A DNA stretch of 64,000 bases from Charina bottae (lineage: Eukaryota; Chordata; Lepidosauria; Squamata; Charinaidae): NCBI GenBank assembly GCA_023362775.1, contig JALMGJ010000006.1, forward strand, positions 14,830,001 to 14,894,000, read 5' to 3'. Shown piece by piece: positions 1-15,400 of the stretch (position 1 is its first letter; each line of letters opens with the position of its first letter). Below the pieces are notes generated by a model. It was given only the letters and a program-made list of their open reading frames with translations, did no database searches and was not told the DNA's origin. Position numbers and translations under genes: made by a program.

Positions 1-129
1 CTGAAAATTGTGGCCGAGTATGGAAACTAACAGAAAGTTCTCACTTATGTGTTAATTACAGAAGAGGGTAGCTGAAGCACGCACACACGCACACACACTC
101 ACTCCATTGCTTACTGCAACCCTCAAGCC
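1..129 (+). promoter_or_regulatory. SLC15A5: 5' leader / upstream flank of SLC15A5
   Basis: This is the sequence before the chosen start codon. It holds a CA-rich tract at about 79-103 and a short upstream open frame at 20-55 (ATG to TAA, 11 codons) that would be in the leader if transcription starts further upstream. The AG at 60-61 could be a splice acceptor for a non-coding 5' exon outside the window, but its pyrimidine tract is poor. I see no clear TATA box or CpG island, so the transcription start cannot be placed. Confidence 0.35.
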
Positions 130-490
130 ATGCCTCCCTTAGACTTAAGACTTGGACAGGACGAACAGCTTCTGAATCACGTCTCCAAGAAAGAAAGAAG
201 AATAGCCAATCCCCTTGGCCAGTCTGGTTCAAAGTTTGAGAAGGAATTCCAGGCGATGGTTTGCTTACTGCTGGTGGAACTGTGTGAAAAATTCACTTTC
301 TTTGGCATTGTCTGCAACATGCTCCTTTTCTGCACCCTCAAGCTTGGTTATCACAATTACGAGGCAGCCATGCTCAATGTATGCTTTGTTGGGACATGCA
401 TGGTGACCCCGGTTCTGATGGGATGGCTTGCTGAACACCCAGTGGGACGGATCAGATTGGTATACCTCTGTGCACTGCTGCATTTTATCG
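130..490 (+). CDS. SLC15A5: SLC15A5 exon 1
   Basis: Encodes residues 1-120 plus the first base of codon 121: a hydrophilic N-terminus of about 40 residues, then helices 1-3. The E-x-x-E-K motif lies in helix 1 at 50-54. The donor is GTAGGT at 491. The exon ends in phase 1 and joins exon 2 as a Gly codon. Confidence 0.93.
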
Positions 491-3400
491 GTAGGTATTA
501 GTTTCTTGGGGCACCTTATTGTCGTTGGCGGTTATTTCAAAATGTAGATGGTGTTCAGATGATGGCTATCTAAAACCTGAATGTTTCTGTACCAAATTGG
601 AGATTTGAGAAATGAATGTGCTGCATATTTTGAAATAGCATATTTGGCCTCTTTTTTATTTTTTTATTTTATTTTTTGGCACATATGTTGCATTTCCTGC
701 AATTCATGCTGTGAAAGTAATGTAGACAATAATGGATGGACCTAACCGTCCTTGAGAAAACAAGCAGAGATTTATCAAATTAAGGGAATTTATACTGATA
801 TCAGGTTAAGGAAAGGGTAAGCAATATTGTCCCAAATCTTTCTGACTTTATTTCATGTTTTGGTTTAATTTTAGAAAATTAAAGGTGGAGCTTTATTATT
901 TATTTATTATGCCTCCAGCTTGATCCAGCATAATATTGTTCGCTGCCCAGAGTCACTTTGTGTGAGATGGGCAGCCATATAAATTTGACACATAAATAAA
1001 TAATATATTTACAAGAGTGCCTCTGAATCTAACTACAGGTCCCAGGGGCATATTTTAAAAATCAGAATGGCAGGTTGCTTCAGCCCGGTGCTTTGTTAGG
1101 AAGCGTACTACCTCTTGACTTTAAAAAGGACAAAGCTTCAGCTGAGATCATCCAGAGGGAGTGACAGGGCAGTAAATTGTATCTTCTGACTGGCTAGGTC
1201 CACCATGGCAGCCATTTTGTGAATGCCCAACCTCACTTGTAATAGCCCTTTTATGAGAGCAGCCACAACCTGCTCACAAAATTTGTAAGGCACCCACCAG
1301 GGTTACATGTTCCTTCAGAACTTCCCAAAATTACACTTTTATTTTATGCTTTCACTTGTTCCCCTTTCTTCCTGTAGGTACAGCCCTATTACCTGTGGTG
1401 GCCTTCCCTTTCGAGGATTTTTTCATAGATAAGCACTATGTCCTTCACACTTTGGCTAAAAGGGAGCAGAAAGCCCTCTTCTACATTGCATTGTTGGCCA
1501 CTTGCCTTGGCTCTGGAGGAATAAGAGCCATCGTGTGCCCTTTAAGTGTTTATAATCCTGATGAACATAGACCGAAGGAGCTTCTGTCATTCTTCAACTG
1601 GTCAGTGTCATGTGCAGCTGCTGCAAATGGTCAACTGTGAGAGGGGTATCATTTTGGGAAATCTGAACATGGTTGTTTGTTGCAAGGTATGGAATTTAAT
1701 GCAAAGGTTTCACTCGTGTGGTTAATTATCAAAGGGGGCAAACAGTAGGGTCCAATGATTGCTGATGACCCAATTTATCACAGAATCCTAGGATTGGAAA
1801 GTCCCTCAAGGGTCATCTAGTTCAAACTCCTCTTGATGCAGGATCCTTTAAAGCATTTCAGACAGGTCTGTTTGAAGATCTCCAATGAAGGGGGACATAT
1901 CACTTCATATGGCAACCTTTTCCATTGGTTGACAGGTCTTACTGTCAGAAAGTTCCTCCTGATATCTTACCTGGAATTTCTCTGGCGAAAGAGAAGAAAT
2001 CTACTCCCCACCTTTATATAGTAACCTTTAGATTTCTGAAGACTACTATATATTTCCCCTCAGTCTTCTCTGCTGCAAGATAAACATGCCCACTTCTCTC
2101 TCTCCTCCTTTTCAACATCTTCAGGAAACCACAGGATGAGGTCATCTGCCAGTTTGGGGTTCAGTATCATCAGTATGTTTATGATACCCAATTATATCTT
2201 TCAACCCTGAGCCAGCCAAGTGAGGCTGTTGAGGTTCTGTCCCAGGCCTGGAGGCTGTATGGGTTTGGATGGGGAGGAACCGTCTCCAAGTCAATCCTAC
2301 CAAGACTGATTGGCTATAGGTGTTTGGGCCACCCGGATCTGGGGATATTCCATCTCTGATCTTGGATGGGATGGCACTTCCCCATTCAAGGATGGTGTGC
2401 AATTTGGGGACCTTGATCTCGATGAACAGGTAGCAGTTGTGGCCAGGAAGGCCTTTGCAGAGCTTCATGGGTGCTCTGCAGAGCTACATGCCAGTTGTAC
2501 CCTTTCCTAGATTGGGGGACCCTTCAGACTGTCCCTCATGCCTTGGTCACCCCACAGCTTGACTACTGCAATTTGCTCTACATGGGGCTGCCTTTGAAGA
2601 CCACCTGGAAGTTTCAACTGGTCCAGAATGCAGCAGTGCAGGCAGTGATGGGCATGCTTCGATCTACCCATGTAACAACACTGCTTCGTGAGCTGCATTG
2701 GTTGCCAGTTTGTTTCTGGGTGCAGTGCTGGTCATTACCTATAAAGCTTTACATGGCATAGGGCCTGGTTACTTGAGGGACTGCCTATTTCCTATAGTAT
2801 CTGCCCAGTTGATCTGATCTGGTAAGGTTGGCGTGCTCTGGGTTCCTTGAATTAAACAAAGCCATCTATCAGGACCCCAGAAGTGCACCTTCTCTGTCAC
2901 AGCACCTGCCCTCTGAAATAAGATTCCCCCTGAGATTCAAAGAGCCTCCACCCTACCAGTGTTTCAAAGGGCCTTGAAGACCTGGTTCTTCACCCAGGCC
3001 TTTGGCGAGGGTGACTGAAGACCCCTTTTGATTGTGTGGGTTGTTTTCCTTGTTCCCATCTGGTTTGATCACCCTTGCCATCTTTACTCATCAGTTTGGT
3101 CTAGTGGTTAAGGCAATGGGCTAGAAACCAGGAGACTGAGAGTTCTAGTCCTGCCTTAGGCATGAACACTGGCTTGGTGACCTTGGGCCAGTCACACACT
3201 CTCAGCCCAACTCACCTCACAGGGTTCTTGTTGTTGTGGGGAAAATAGGAGGAGGAAGGAGTATTAGGTATGTTCGCTGCCTTGAGTTATTTATAAAAAT
3301 AATAAAGGTGGGATAGAAAATAAATAATTAATTTTTTACTCCTGTTATTTATCTTGTTTTTAACATTTTAAACAATTTGTAAATGGCTCATTTCTTGCTG

Positions 3401-6400
3401 GCAGTCGGGGAACATATAAATGTAATCAATTATTACTATCAGTTCCTTTCATCAGTCCTCACAAGATTTGGTTTCCAGTCTCTCACCATCATGTAGGCCT
3501 CCTCTGAACTCACTCCTATTTGAGTTGCTTTTTAGACTGTGGTGCCCAGAGCTGGACACCAAATTCCAAGTGGGGTCTGACCAGAGAAATCCTGTGATCT
3601 GGATTCTATGCTCCTGTTAATAGTTCCCAAAATAACATTTGTCTTTTTAGCAATTGCATCACACTCTTGGCTCATGTTGAACTTTTGATCTACTAGAACA
3701 CCCAGATTCATTTTCACTTATACTACCGTGTGGCTAAGTCTCCCCTATGATCTTAGCACAATTTTAAATGCAAAATTAAGGTTCAAACACTGAGGATGTC
3801 TGTTACCTTCATACGTTGTTTTACTTTTTGTTTGTTTGTTTGTTTAAAAACAAAAATGCCACAAGTGCAATAAACATAAAAGGTATAGAAAAGACCATGG
3901 TTAGCAAAGCATAGTCATACGTTTAATATGGGCGGGGAGGATGGTTGGATATGTTGAGCTGTGACTAAAACCTTAACAGAGCAATTCAGGTTAATTGAAG
4001 AACATTTAATTATAAAGTTCTAAAGTATTTTATTGCAAGTTAAAGCATTTAAAGGAAGTTTATCTGGACAGCTTTTGGTCCTTCTCTGCAGAAGCATCCA
4101 GTAAGACTCATTGAAAATAATGTTTGTAAGAGAGAGTTGAGCTATAAAATCACATCTACTACGTTCCTAGCAAAGGTGTGTGACTACTTTTGGAAAGACA
4201 GGACTTATTGAAAAGAGAATAGCAAAGGCAAGGCTTGTTTGAGAAGAGGTGGGAAAAGGAAGGTTAAGACTGACCTAACAGCAGAACCGGGATCAGCTTC
4301 TAAGGGAGATGAAAAGAAATGTTGGATGCACACTTCAGGAAAGTTTGCAGTTGTTGGGTTCATGGACACTAATTAGCTTCTGGGCCAAGGAGAAGAAATA
4401 GGAATTTGTATAAATGTATCCTTGTTTTCTGGCTTGGATGTGGTGGAAGCAGCTCAGCTTTTTCTAGAGAAAGACGGTTGCTCAGTTGAGCAAGAAGCAT
4501 GAGGATCCTTCCTAGATGGGAAGAACCTTTCTTGTCTTCAAAGGTTTGGAACTAATGAGGACTGTTTAATCCCTTCTTTAGGAGTCTTGTTAACCAAGCC
4601 AAGTTCTCACTTCACGATAGCCTCTCAGGATACTGTTGAGGTATAAATCAAAAACTGTTTTTCCTTCTCTTTCTTGGGAAAACATAAGGAGGTTTTTTTA
4701 AGCATGCAAATGGGATGCAACTTGGTAAATTTTCATCCATGAGAGATAGGATTATTGTAATTGAACTTCATTGAGGTGACCAGATGTGGTGCCATCAGCA
4801 GAATTGGAAAAGCAACTTCAACATCAGAAAAAATAGACATTGTAAAACTGATAGCCTATTCTTCTTTATGGATTAAATAGGAAGGTAAGAGTCAGTATTG
4901 ATATTATTTGGTAGCTGCTTCTGTAGATCTTGCTCTTAAGCAATGTCTGCATTTCCACACGTGTTAACATGGAGGAGAAGAAGTATTAAAAGAAGACAGT
5001 TGAGCCCACCTCAGGTGCTTGTGAAAGCTCATGGCTGCCTCTCCTGCTTGAGAGGTGTGTCTTGCGTGAGTTTCAGAAATGGAGGGGCATCGCAAAGGGA
5101 AGCCCTCCCTTCAGCTACAGATTATCCTTTAACAAAATTCAGGAGAGCACCTCAACTGTTGGAATCCGGCAAATCAAGCATGCCTCATTAGCATATGGGT
5201 GATTGCTCTAGGAGGCAAACTCTGTGCTTCCAGAGGAAGCTGCTTGTTGCCCCTCCCACTTCCTCTTCTCTCTCTCTGCTCCTTCCACCAACAGAGAAGC
5301 AGCATGCAAGCTGCTCTCCCTCCATCTTGGCCACATGGATGGGCCTAGAAGATCTTTCTGCCCTTTCTCCAAGCAGCCTCTGACAGCAAACAGGGCCAGA
5401 GGTATGCAGTTTAGGGAACTGAAAGAAGAACTGAAACCAATTTTCTACTGAAATGGCTGTATCTGAACAAAATAAATGTAAGAACTCTTTTGTACTTACG
5501 TTTTGTACTTGCAATGTCTGAGCATGTGTTTCTTTATGCTTGGGTGGGCTAAAAGTGTAAGAATAAGAACCTGATTCTCTCTAACGTGCTCACAGGCTGT
5601 GTTTTTAAACAATGTTCCTTTTTCTGCCCATGAGTTTACACAACGTTAAGCTCTGCTCTATTCACTGGTTCTAACAGGCCACTGAATTATCTTCATCAAC
5701 AACATGGTTATGTGATAATAGGGGGGGGGGAAAGGATCATTTGATAATAATTTCAGATGTGACCTAGTCTCATCACTGGGCTCTCACCTTGACGTTTCCA
5801 TTGTGAATATGGGAGAGGAGCCCAGAAATCTGGAAAAAGTGCTTTAAGGAAGCTGAATACATTTTATTATGGAGAATTAAAGCATCAGTGAAAATGTGCT
5901 ACTTTTTGTTTCCTTGGAGGATTGTTTTTCTCAGTTTAGCTTCTTTATTCTCTTCTACCAGCCCTCCCAATTACTTTGACATATCTCCTTTTGGAATAAA
6001 TCTGTTCCTAAATATTGCAGCTTTACCAAAGGGAAAAATATTGTTTGGTTCTTCACAGCAAATTCTTCCTCCTTGACCTACCCAAAAGAGAGAACGAGAG
6101 AGAAAAATCTTCCTTTTTAAAAATTCAATTCTGGGTTTTAATCCTTAATTAGCAACATCATTTTGATTAAATAAGACTCCAGAGAATTAAGGCTGAAGAT
6201 CCATCTAAATGGTTGCTCGGGATAATTTATTGTATTGCAGTCCCAGTAATTCAGGAGAAGGTGGGTTGTTTAATCAAAGTGACATTTCCTAGTGTTGATT
6301 ACAAAAGAAAAGATTAATTTATATAAAATAGATCCTTGAGGTAATCTGAGCAGGGTGTTGTAGGAGTTTAGACTTGTTGAAGAAAGCCAGGTGAGAAAAT

Positions 6401-9400
6401 GAATTTCTGTAATCAAAAAAGGAAGGAAGGAAGGAAGGAAGGAAGGAAGGAAGGAAGGAAGGAAGGAAGGAAGGTTGTAGTAATCCCTTTCAATGTATAT
6501 ATCTCCTGTCAAGTATGTCTTGACTCCTGGTGACCACCTGAATTAGTCCCTGCAGTTTTCTTGGCAAGATTTTCAGAAGTGGTTGAACAATGCTTTCTTC
6601 TTCCTAGAGCTGAGAGAGAGTGACTAGCCCAAGGTCACCCAGCTGGCTTTGTGCCTAAGGTGGGACTAGAACCCACGGTCTCCGGGTTGCTAGCCTGGTG
6701 CCTTAAGCACTACACCAAGCTGGCTCTCGTTGTAGTAATAGAACTAGCAAAAAGCTTAGCCTTTGGCCCCATCCCTGTAAGCTTGTTGTCTGAAGCAATG
6801 TCTCCCTGACTCCATAGTTGCTGACTTGCATCTCTTAGATTGGGATTCAAAAAAGGCAGTCCACCAGCATCTCCTCTGTGGCTCCCAGAACCCCTCTCCA
6901 TTTTGGGTGGCCCTCCCAATGAAGGTCTTTTTTGCATTTTGGAGGGTATTGCAGATGCTTCCATTACCCGTTTTAGCTTTAATGTTCCTGAACCACCCTT
7001 CCCCAATAGTCCCTCACCCTGACCTCCTTCTTCCATTGTTCCCCTGCATATTGCCCCAACCGTGGAGATAACATATGGTCTCCAAAACTATTAGCTCTGG
7101 ATAGACCTATCCTCCATGAATGTATACAATCCCCTTTTAAAGCCATCCCCATTACTGGCCATAACCATGACTTGGGTAATGAATTCCACAGATTAATTAT
7201 ATGCTGTGTTAAGAAGTATTTCACCTAAATCTCTTTCCAGTCAGCTTCATTGGCCGTAAACGATACAGGTTTCTTTAGTGAAGACCACCTCTCTGCAAAC
7301 CATTTACAGAGATTTGTAATCCTTCCTCAGGGCTGATTACAGTTGCAAACATATGGTATCCAAGGAAAAGGGGGTAGAAGAAGGATGAAAAAGACAAGCT
7401 CAGACATTCCTTCTTAAAGGGCTGTTTCTTATGAGGATAAGATGGGAGGAAGAAAGACACCTGTCTCTCAAAAGGGGCAAACTTCATACCAAGAGTTATT
7501 GAAATCTGTGTTGCTTGTGTCCAACTATGAAGGCTCTTAAAATGTGGTGCATTTACAATTAACAGAAAATTCTGAGCAAAATTCTTTCTAGGTTCCACCC
7601 ACACTCTTAGAGCAATCTACTCCAGTTCCCCTTCTTGGGGTTCCTTCTCTCCCCTCCCCAAATATAAACACAGAGCCGGTTTGCACATCACATTAAGGCA
7701 TGGTTTCTTTAAATATGGTTCAGTGAACGAATCCCAATTTGGTCAGGTTGGGTGATGGTCCCCTTGGGTGAGTTTGGGTCCTCTGAACAGTTGTTAGTTT
7801 TTTCTGGACTTTTGTTTTTGTTTTTTTTCCCTTTTAGGTTGAATGCACTTTACTTGTATTGCTATATTCTGTGAGCTACCCAGAGTTGTGAGCGATTGGG
7901 GGTGGCTATAAATGTTGTAAATAAATAAAGCTGTAAATGGTGGCACAGTGGCTGGCTTCATACAACATATTAGGTGGATACAAAACCCCATCACACATGA
8001 TAGCTTAGTGCAATTTGTGAATCTCGCCGCTGTGTATTTTTTTTCCTCCTCTTCGTTTAACCAGGCAGCACCATTGGAACCTTTCCTCTCTTCTTTTCTT
8101 TCTTGGGGGTGGGGTGTCTCTAAATGAGAGGGAAGAGGGAGGAAGATAGAGCCTGTGTTGAATTTGACTTTTAAAAAATGTGTAATTGCTTTGAGTTTTG
8201 GGGGGGCCCTGCAGTGCAAGGCACTATTAATCTAAATTCTTGTCTTCTGAGGTCCCTATTCTGGGTATACCTTAATTGCTCACAGCTTCACTTGGAGTCA
8301 TCATTATTTCCTTCTAACCAAGCAACAATCACATAATAGCTAGGATGTGAATACATATGATATTAATTGGAACAAAGGAAGCCCCCTTTAGGAAACTGGA
8401 GAGGATCGAATGTTTAGCTAGTGGGAAGTCAACAGTTCTAAAAAAAGTTATGCTTTGTGTGAGTTGTTTGTTTGCTTGTTACCCCAACCTGTTACCCAGC
8501 AGAGCTTCTTTATGGACCACCTTCACAAACAGATTTGTATTTTTTTTTAATCACATAAAACCACAACTGTTAGAATGCAAATCAGTAGCAGATAAACAGA
8601 AAATCAGTGCAAATCAGTAGCAGTTAAGTACATAAGCTAAACACAGTCTTGTTAAAAGAAACTAGATTCTCAATTGTTTCATTTTGTTCTGTTTTGCTTT
8701 TTTCTAAGCAATTCTGGGTTGTCCCCATTTGAGATCTCTTGACTTTATTCTGATTTGGATCTTAAACTAAAAAATTGAAGGAAAATCTGTATTCACATTT
8801 TAAAAAAAAATCTCCATGAGAATTAAAGGGTAGACCTTTGTATTCCACTTTCTCCAGGATATATTATTATAAACTGCTCTGGCACAAAGCCTATCCCCTT
8901 TGAGTTTGGCCCACAACTTTTCTTGTAGCCATTTATCTCTATTATTTTTCTATTACCACCTTCCTCTGCCATGTTCAGCAAATTCTAATTTCTGTTCCTG
9001 CTAGGGGTGGATATACTAATCAAGATAGTAAGTGAATGAACACTTACCTATGCTTCTCTGCGCTTAAAATACATGTGCAACAATCTTATATTTTAATGCT
9101 TATCTGAGCTACTCATTCCCCATTATCTGTAAGTAGAAGTGCTCAGTGAGTTAACAAATCCCTATCTTTGTGAGATTGGAAGTTTGAGCAAATTAATCCA
9201 CATCTGAGAGTGAGAAATAGTGATTCCTCATATAATAGTACATAAATCTGCTGTGTGTGTGTCACACTCTGGGAAAATCTGGACTTGCATTTACATGTAA
9301 ACTGAGAAGTTCCAGGCCCCAAAGAGTGATAACTCAACAGTGGGACAGATTCTATGCATGTAGATGGACTTAGATTCAGTTCATGACTTCTCCAGGTAAA

Positions 9401-12400
9401 CTGGGAAATGCCCTCATCTGAAACTTTGTGCTTTTTGCCGGTTAATGTGAACAGCGCCAAGGTACACAATTACAGTTCTTCATAAAGTAGGTTTGCAGTG
9501 GCCTATCCGCTCTACAGATTTATGTTGCTTCATTACTTCTTCTATGTGGACTACATGATGCCTGTAGGTTCAGGCACAGTATACCAGTGAACGCTAGTTG
9601 ATGAAAAGCAGAACGAATTGCCTTCACATTCAGCTTCTGGCCTTCTAATAGGGACACAGGATGCTAGATCAACCCCTGGCCTCTTCTTACATACCCTTCC
9701 TCTATTTCACTTCTTCACTGTGACATGATCATCTTGGGCTTTGCATTTTGGAGAAGTGGAGTGGGAGAGAAAGGGTTAGGAATTTTTGGCAGTGAATTGT
9801 TGTTTTTTGTAATATCTTCCTCTGTCCTAAATCTCAGCTGTTTATACATTTCTTTTATTTTTACTTTATTTACAACAGTGTCATACCACTTGTCATTTTT
9901 TTTAAAAATCCCAAAGCGATTTCAAATCAAATGCGTACCATTAAAAAAAAAAAAGCAAAGGTTCCCCTGTGCAAGCACCGAGTCATGTGACCCCTGGGGA
10001 GACGCCTCTTTCACGACGTTTTCCTGGCAGACTATAGAGCAGGGTGGTTTGCCATTGCCTTCCCCAGTCATGATTACCTTTCCCCCAGCAAGCTGGGTAC
10101 TCATTTTACCGACCTCGGAAGGATGGAAGGCTGAGTCGACCTGAGCCGGCTACCTGAGAACCAGCTTCCTCTGGGATCGAACTCAGGTCGTGGGGAGAGT
10201 TTTGGTTGCAATACTGCCGCCTACCACTCTGTGCCACACAAGGCTCTACCATTAAAACAATTGATAAAAAGCATATGCATTAAAACATAGTCTAAAATAC
10301 ACAGAACAAAACAATAACAGATCCAACGCAACAATAGCATGTTTAAAATAGCAGGCATGCAAAGTTATATTCAGTTCTGCAGAATTCTTGTCTTAGGGAG
10401 GCCTGGTGTCCCTAAGATAACTTGCTTAGCTGCTTTTGATACAAATGATTGAAAAGGAGCTGAAACAATCTAAAGAAAGATAAAATCATTCTCAGGGCTT
10501 TTGGTAGTAATGTTAGTAGATGAGAATCTCAGGTTCCCGCATTCAGATGTCCTGCTAGCATTCCTGACAACCACTAAAAGATTCTCAGCAGTCCTAAATT
10601 CACTCCAGTTGGATCTATCATTGTTCCTTTCTTCGGCTGCTCTCTATATTCTGTTTGGCCTGCTAGGCAGATATACTGCTCTGACTTAGCTGCTGCCATT
10701 CTTCCCTAACAAGATGAAAGATTGTTTAGTTCAGTGTTAATACCCACTGGGGGATTCATAGAGTCTCTTGTCTTCCAGCATACAAAGATTCTGTCTTGAC
10801 CTTTGGAGTCCTTAAATGTTCTTGATCTAAAATTACTGGGGTTTTAAAAACCACTTTTGAATTATTGCTGTCATTGTGATAAAAAAAAATCCAACAGAGG
10901 TCCTATGAAGGCCGCCTGGCAAAAATCCTTGGTGGAGAAATTGCCATGGGTTAATCCTAGCGGGCTTATTCCAGCAAGGGTAGAATGGGGACTATTATTC
11001 CAGATTTCCCATTTGCAGGAGTTTTTGGTGTATGCTTCCACAGCATTTTCTATCTTTGTCCGTACCATAGTTGGAACATGGGCAAAGCACTTGATTGTGA
11101 TGGAGTTGTGTGTAGGAGGTCACCAATGGCCTTCCAGTTCTGACAGGTCTATGCCTATAGAGAGCAAGATCTGCTGGCTGGAGAATTCTGGGAGTTGAAG
11201 TCCACCCATCTCCAAGTTGCTGAGGTTGAGAAACACTGAGGTAGAGGATCACAAAATGGATGAGACAGTGTCACGTGTGGGGGTAAAAGTGGGTTTTGAG
11301 AGGGAACATGGTGGGACTTTCTCTGATTTTACTTCTGTGGTACCTCTTTTTTAAGGCTTATAAAATAGTTTTCATTAGTTTCCAACATCAAAATAGCAGG
11401 AAATTTTGCTCTCAGTTTTCAGCAAGCACCACCAGAGAATTGCGAGAGAGACAAAAATGCGGGGCCAACCTTTGCTCTATCAGTTTTAGATTGGGGAGGA
11501 TTACGAGCCAGGAACTGCATCCAATGTCTTTTAAGCTCAGCAGGACAGCATTTTTTTTAAAAAAAACTTTTAGATTAGAAAATTATCATTCTATTATTGT
11601 GATGTCATTAAACTGAACAGCCTGGTTTGAAAAAAACAATATAAGCATAGAATCATACAGGGAAGCGACCATTTACCCTATTGCTAATTTGATGATCTTT
11701 ATAACTCTATAATGGGGCGTGGTGGCTCAGCGGGTAAGACGCCAGGCTTGTCGATCAGAAGATTGCAAGTTCAGAGGTTCGAATCCCTAGCCCCGCGTGC
11801 GGAGTGAGCTCCCGCACTAGCCCCAGCTCTTGCCAACCTAGCAATTCGAAAGTATGCAAATGCAAGTAGATGAATAGGTATCACTTCAGTGGGTAGGTAA
11901 CAGCGTTCCGTGCGCGTCATGCCGGCCACATGACCATGGAAGCGTCTTCGGACAACGCTGGCTCTTCGGCTAACAAACAGAGATGAGCACCAGCCCCTAG
12001 AGTCGGACACAACTGCACAAATGTGCGGGGGAACCTTTACCTTTTATAACTCTATAATATTGTGTACAGAAATAACAAATGTGTAGAATTTCTTGAATCA
12101 TAACACGCTGCTAGATGTTAGTGATGATACAATGATATACTTGTTTAAAAATGCTTTTAAAAATCCTTTCTGATCACTACCAGTTTAGTAGCAATCAGGA
12201 AGGGAGAGCAGACTGAAAAGAATAATGGAAGATTGTGATATTAATGTTATAGTTATCATGCTATAATTCTGATTTATTTGTCTGATGTACTGGTTGACAT
12301 TAATTTAGCTCTTAAATGTGTTAGAGCTAAAAGTCAAATTAAAACAAATACAGGGTCAGGGCACCCCACCTGAAGATTACAGTGAATGTTTGGCGAGTTG

Positions 12401-15400
12401 TGATAACTTTTTTTAAAATGTTGCTGACCACACCTTTTCCAAAGGTGAAAGAGTAGCATTGAATTGAAGGCATATACACCTGCAGAGATTGTACTCCTGT
12501 CTTTATGACAAAAAAAGAGTTACACTTTTTAATGGTCTGAGGAAAAGATGGAGAAGCTACAAATATTGCAACATTGTGTGTATTTATTTCATGCATTTAT
12601 ATCCTGTCTTTTAAGTGATGGCTGAAGAGTTTCCCCAATCTGAGTCTAATACCGCAATTGACTATGTAAACTCTGCTGTGAAAAAGAAGCTGGTTCTAAG
12701 TTCGAGAGCTGTTTGTTAAGCAGAGCATCTCTGGCTCCTATAGAATTTATTCTCATCTCGCCTGTGCCAAACCGTCCACCAGTAGGGGGAGCTCTAGGGA
12801 ATGATTTCTCTCCCTCCAGGAGCAGCCAATCAAAGAAAGTTCCACCTCTAATGATGAATTTTTTTCACAGTGTTCATTTATCTTATAAGGAAACAATACA
12901 CAGGCATATGAACAGTAACACATATGTGCAAGAGCAACTTTAACACTAACTTTAATAGTAGCACTAAGGTATGAAATTGTATTAAGACATGAGGTACATT
13001 TTAAAAATCCCATATTAACAACTGCCCTGTTTAGCGACCATTCGAAGTTACAACGGCGCTGAAAAAGTAACTTTACGAACGTTGCAGTTTCCCCGCAGTC
13101 ACATGATCAACATTCGGCCACCTTGCTTCTGGCCGTCCTCTTCTTCTCTTTCCTTCCACCTTTCCCAGCAATGGAGCCTTCTCCATTGTGGTGTCCAAAG
13201 TAGGATCATTGGAGCCTGGTCATTGGTGCCTCAGGTGAGAACTCTGGGTTGATTTGTTTGATGATCGATTGGTTTGTTTTCTTGGCTGTCCACAGTATGC
13301 TTAGGATTCTCAGCCACAGCCAAAGTTGGGGTCTTATATATATTTCTGAGGTAGGTTTGCTTCTGACTCTTCCCAAACTAGCTTCCTTCTCCCCCCCCAC
13401 CCCATTTTATAACCTTTAGAGCTCAGACTTTATGACTTTATAGAAGCCAACAGGCCCCTCAGGCAGGAAAAACTTTCCTATCCCTTCCCCAAATCTGTAC
13501 CTCCATTCATCCACCTCCCCATCTTAGAGGATTCAATTTCCTGCAATTAGCAACTGTAACATATCTTGTCTTGCACCAGTTTTACTGCACACCACTGGCT
13601 GGCATTCCGAATATTATCTACATCTTTTTAAAAAAATAATCTAGCCTTTTAAGAGTTTGGAAAAACCCACAAGCTTTGCCTACCCTTATGTTTTGGTTGG
13701 TCCTTACAAAAATATTACTCAATTATGGACTTGAGAACTGAATGTGAAGCTTGTAATCAGTAACTATCGAACTGGTTCGTATTTCTAGCTTGCTCAGAGA
13801 AGGCATGCTTAAGAATTCTTCCGCAGGGAGAAAAACAAGATTATCAACTATGGATTTTGGATTTTAAGCTCAAACTTCTAATCAGTAATTTTCAAACTGA
13901 TTCATATTGCTAATTTGCTGAAAGAAAGTGTAATAGTCCTCTGTAGAGAAGAACTTAAAAAAAAAAACTTTTCCATGCCAAATTGGGCATATGAAAAGTA
14001 AGAAAATTTTCAGGGGTTCCAGTGCTGAGAGTCGCTTCAGCTAGACCATCATCGCTATGGGGACTATAACAACTGATAAATGCCTGGTTTTTTTCCCTCC
14101 TACTTGGCTTATTAGAAAATAAAGCCAATCTCTCAGATGACATGCTTTACCATTAACTGAGAAGAGGGGATATCCTAACCACATACAGTATTGGGCATTC
14201 ACATTTTGGCATTCACAGAATCATGACCTACGTTCAGGTCAGCTTTACCCCATGAAGATAGGTTAGCTCCAGAGAGTGAGACAGGATAGAGAAGGATCAG
14301 CTATTTTCAGTCTAGTAACACTTATCGGGGACCTTCCTCTTTTGAACATCACCAGCCCAATTTAAGATCAAGCAGAGGGCTGGCCCAGGGTTATCAGGTT
14401 CAGAATTGCACTGTGACTTCCCCTTTAAAAGAAACCAACTTCTTGTCACAAATAAAAGTTCTTTCTCATCTGTCTCTAAAAATAATGACTGTTGGCATTT
14501 CCCCTTATGTACAGGTTTTATTGGTTGGTCAATCTAAGTTCAGCTGTTGTCATCATCAGCATTTCATATATCCAGCAGTCGGTGGCCCAAAACCTGGGCT
14601 TTCTTATTCCGTTTGTTTCAGTCCTTATGGGACTGATCACAATTCACATGGCACGTAGTGAAATGATTTATCAGCCTCCAAAAGGTAAGCAATTACATTG
14701 TATGGATAATTAAATCACTTCTTTAAATCAAGTGGGGGAACATCCTAGGTTTTAAAACCGGCCATTTAAAATTATCTCATTTGGACTCTCCAACACTAAA
14801 GCTTCACCTATAGGCCACAGTTATATTGGCTTTGACTAGGGTATGCCTTGAAATCTGATGAACTAAAAATAAATACAGGCAGTCCTCGCTTAACGGCCAC
14901 AACTGGGACTGGAATTTTCAGTTGCTGAGCAAAGTAGTCATTAAGTGAATCCGACCAGATTTTACAACCTTTTTTGTGGTGGCCATTAAGCGAATCACCA
15001 CAGGGGTTAAGCAAACCATGTGGTCGTTAAGTGAATCACGTGGTTCCCCATTGGTTTTGCTTGCCAGAAGCCATCCAGGAAGGTCAAAAATGGCGATCAT
15101 GTGACCACGGGACGCTGTGATGGTCATAAATGCAAACCAGTTGCCAAGTGTCCAAATCGCGATCATGTGACCGCGCGGACATGGCAATGGTCGTGTGAGG
15201 ACCAGATGTAAGTTGTTTTTTCCAGCACTGTCATAAATCCAAACCATCACTAAACAAATGGTTGTTAAGCGAGGACTACCTGTAGGAAAAAACAGGATGT
15301 TCTCATTGCTAAGCTCCTAAGACTGTCATATTCTTTACTGCAGGGATGGAAAACCTGTGCAAGGCAAAACTCCCACAATTTCTCACTATTGGCCTAGCTG

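Larger units (their letters stand above)
1601..14514 (+). other. SLC15A5: SLC15A5 intron 2
   Basis: 12.9 kb. It holds CR1 relics on the - strand (1780-2095, 3425-3785, about 7095-7340), an L2-type LINE (2095-3075), SINEs (3094-3332, 6505-6725, 9947-10246, 11714-12042), a hAT MITE derivative (11170-11242), a mariner fragment (13012-13110) and an RTE relic (13120-13400). I see nothing recognisable at 3850-6400, 8000-9900, 10260-11160, 12060-13000 or 13420-14510. Confidence 0.85.

Noticed and set aside
11714..11790. tRNA gene (boxes A and B)
   Set aside because: It is the head of a SINE: same sequence recurs six times, with a long non-tRNA body and TSDs.
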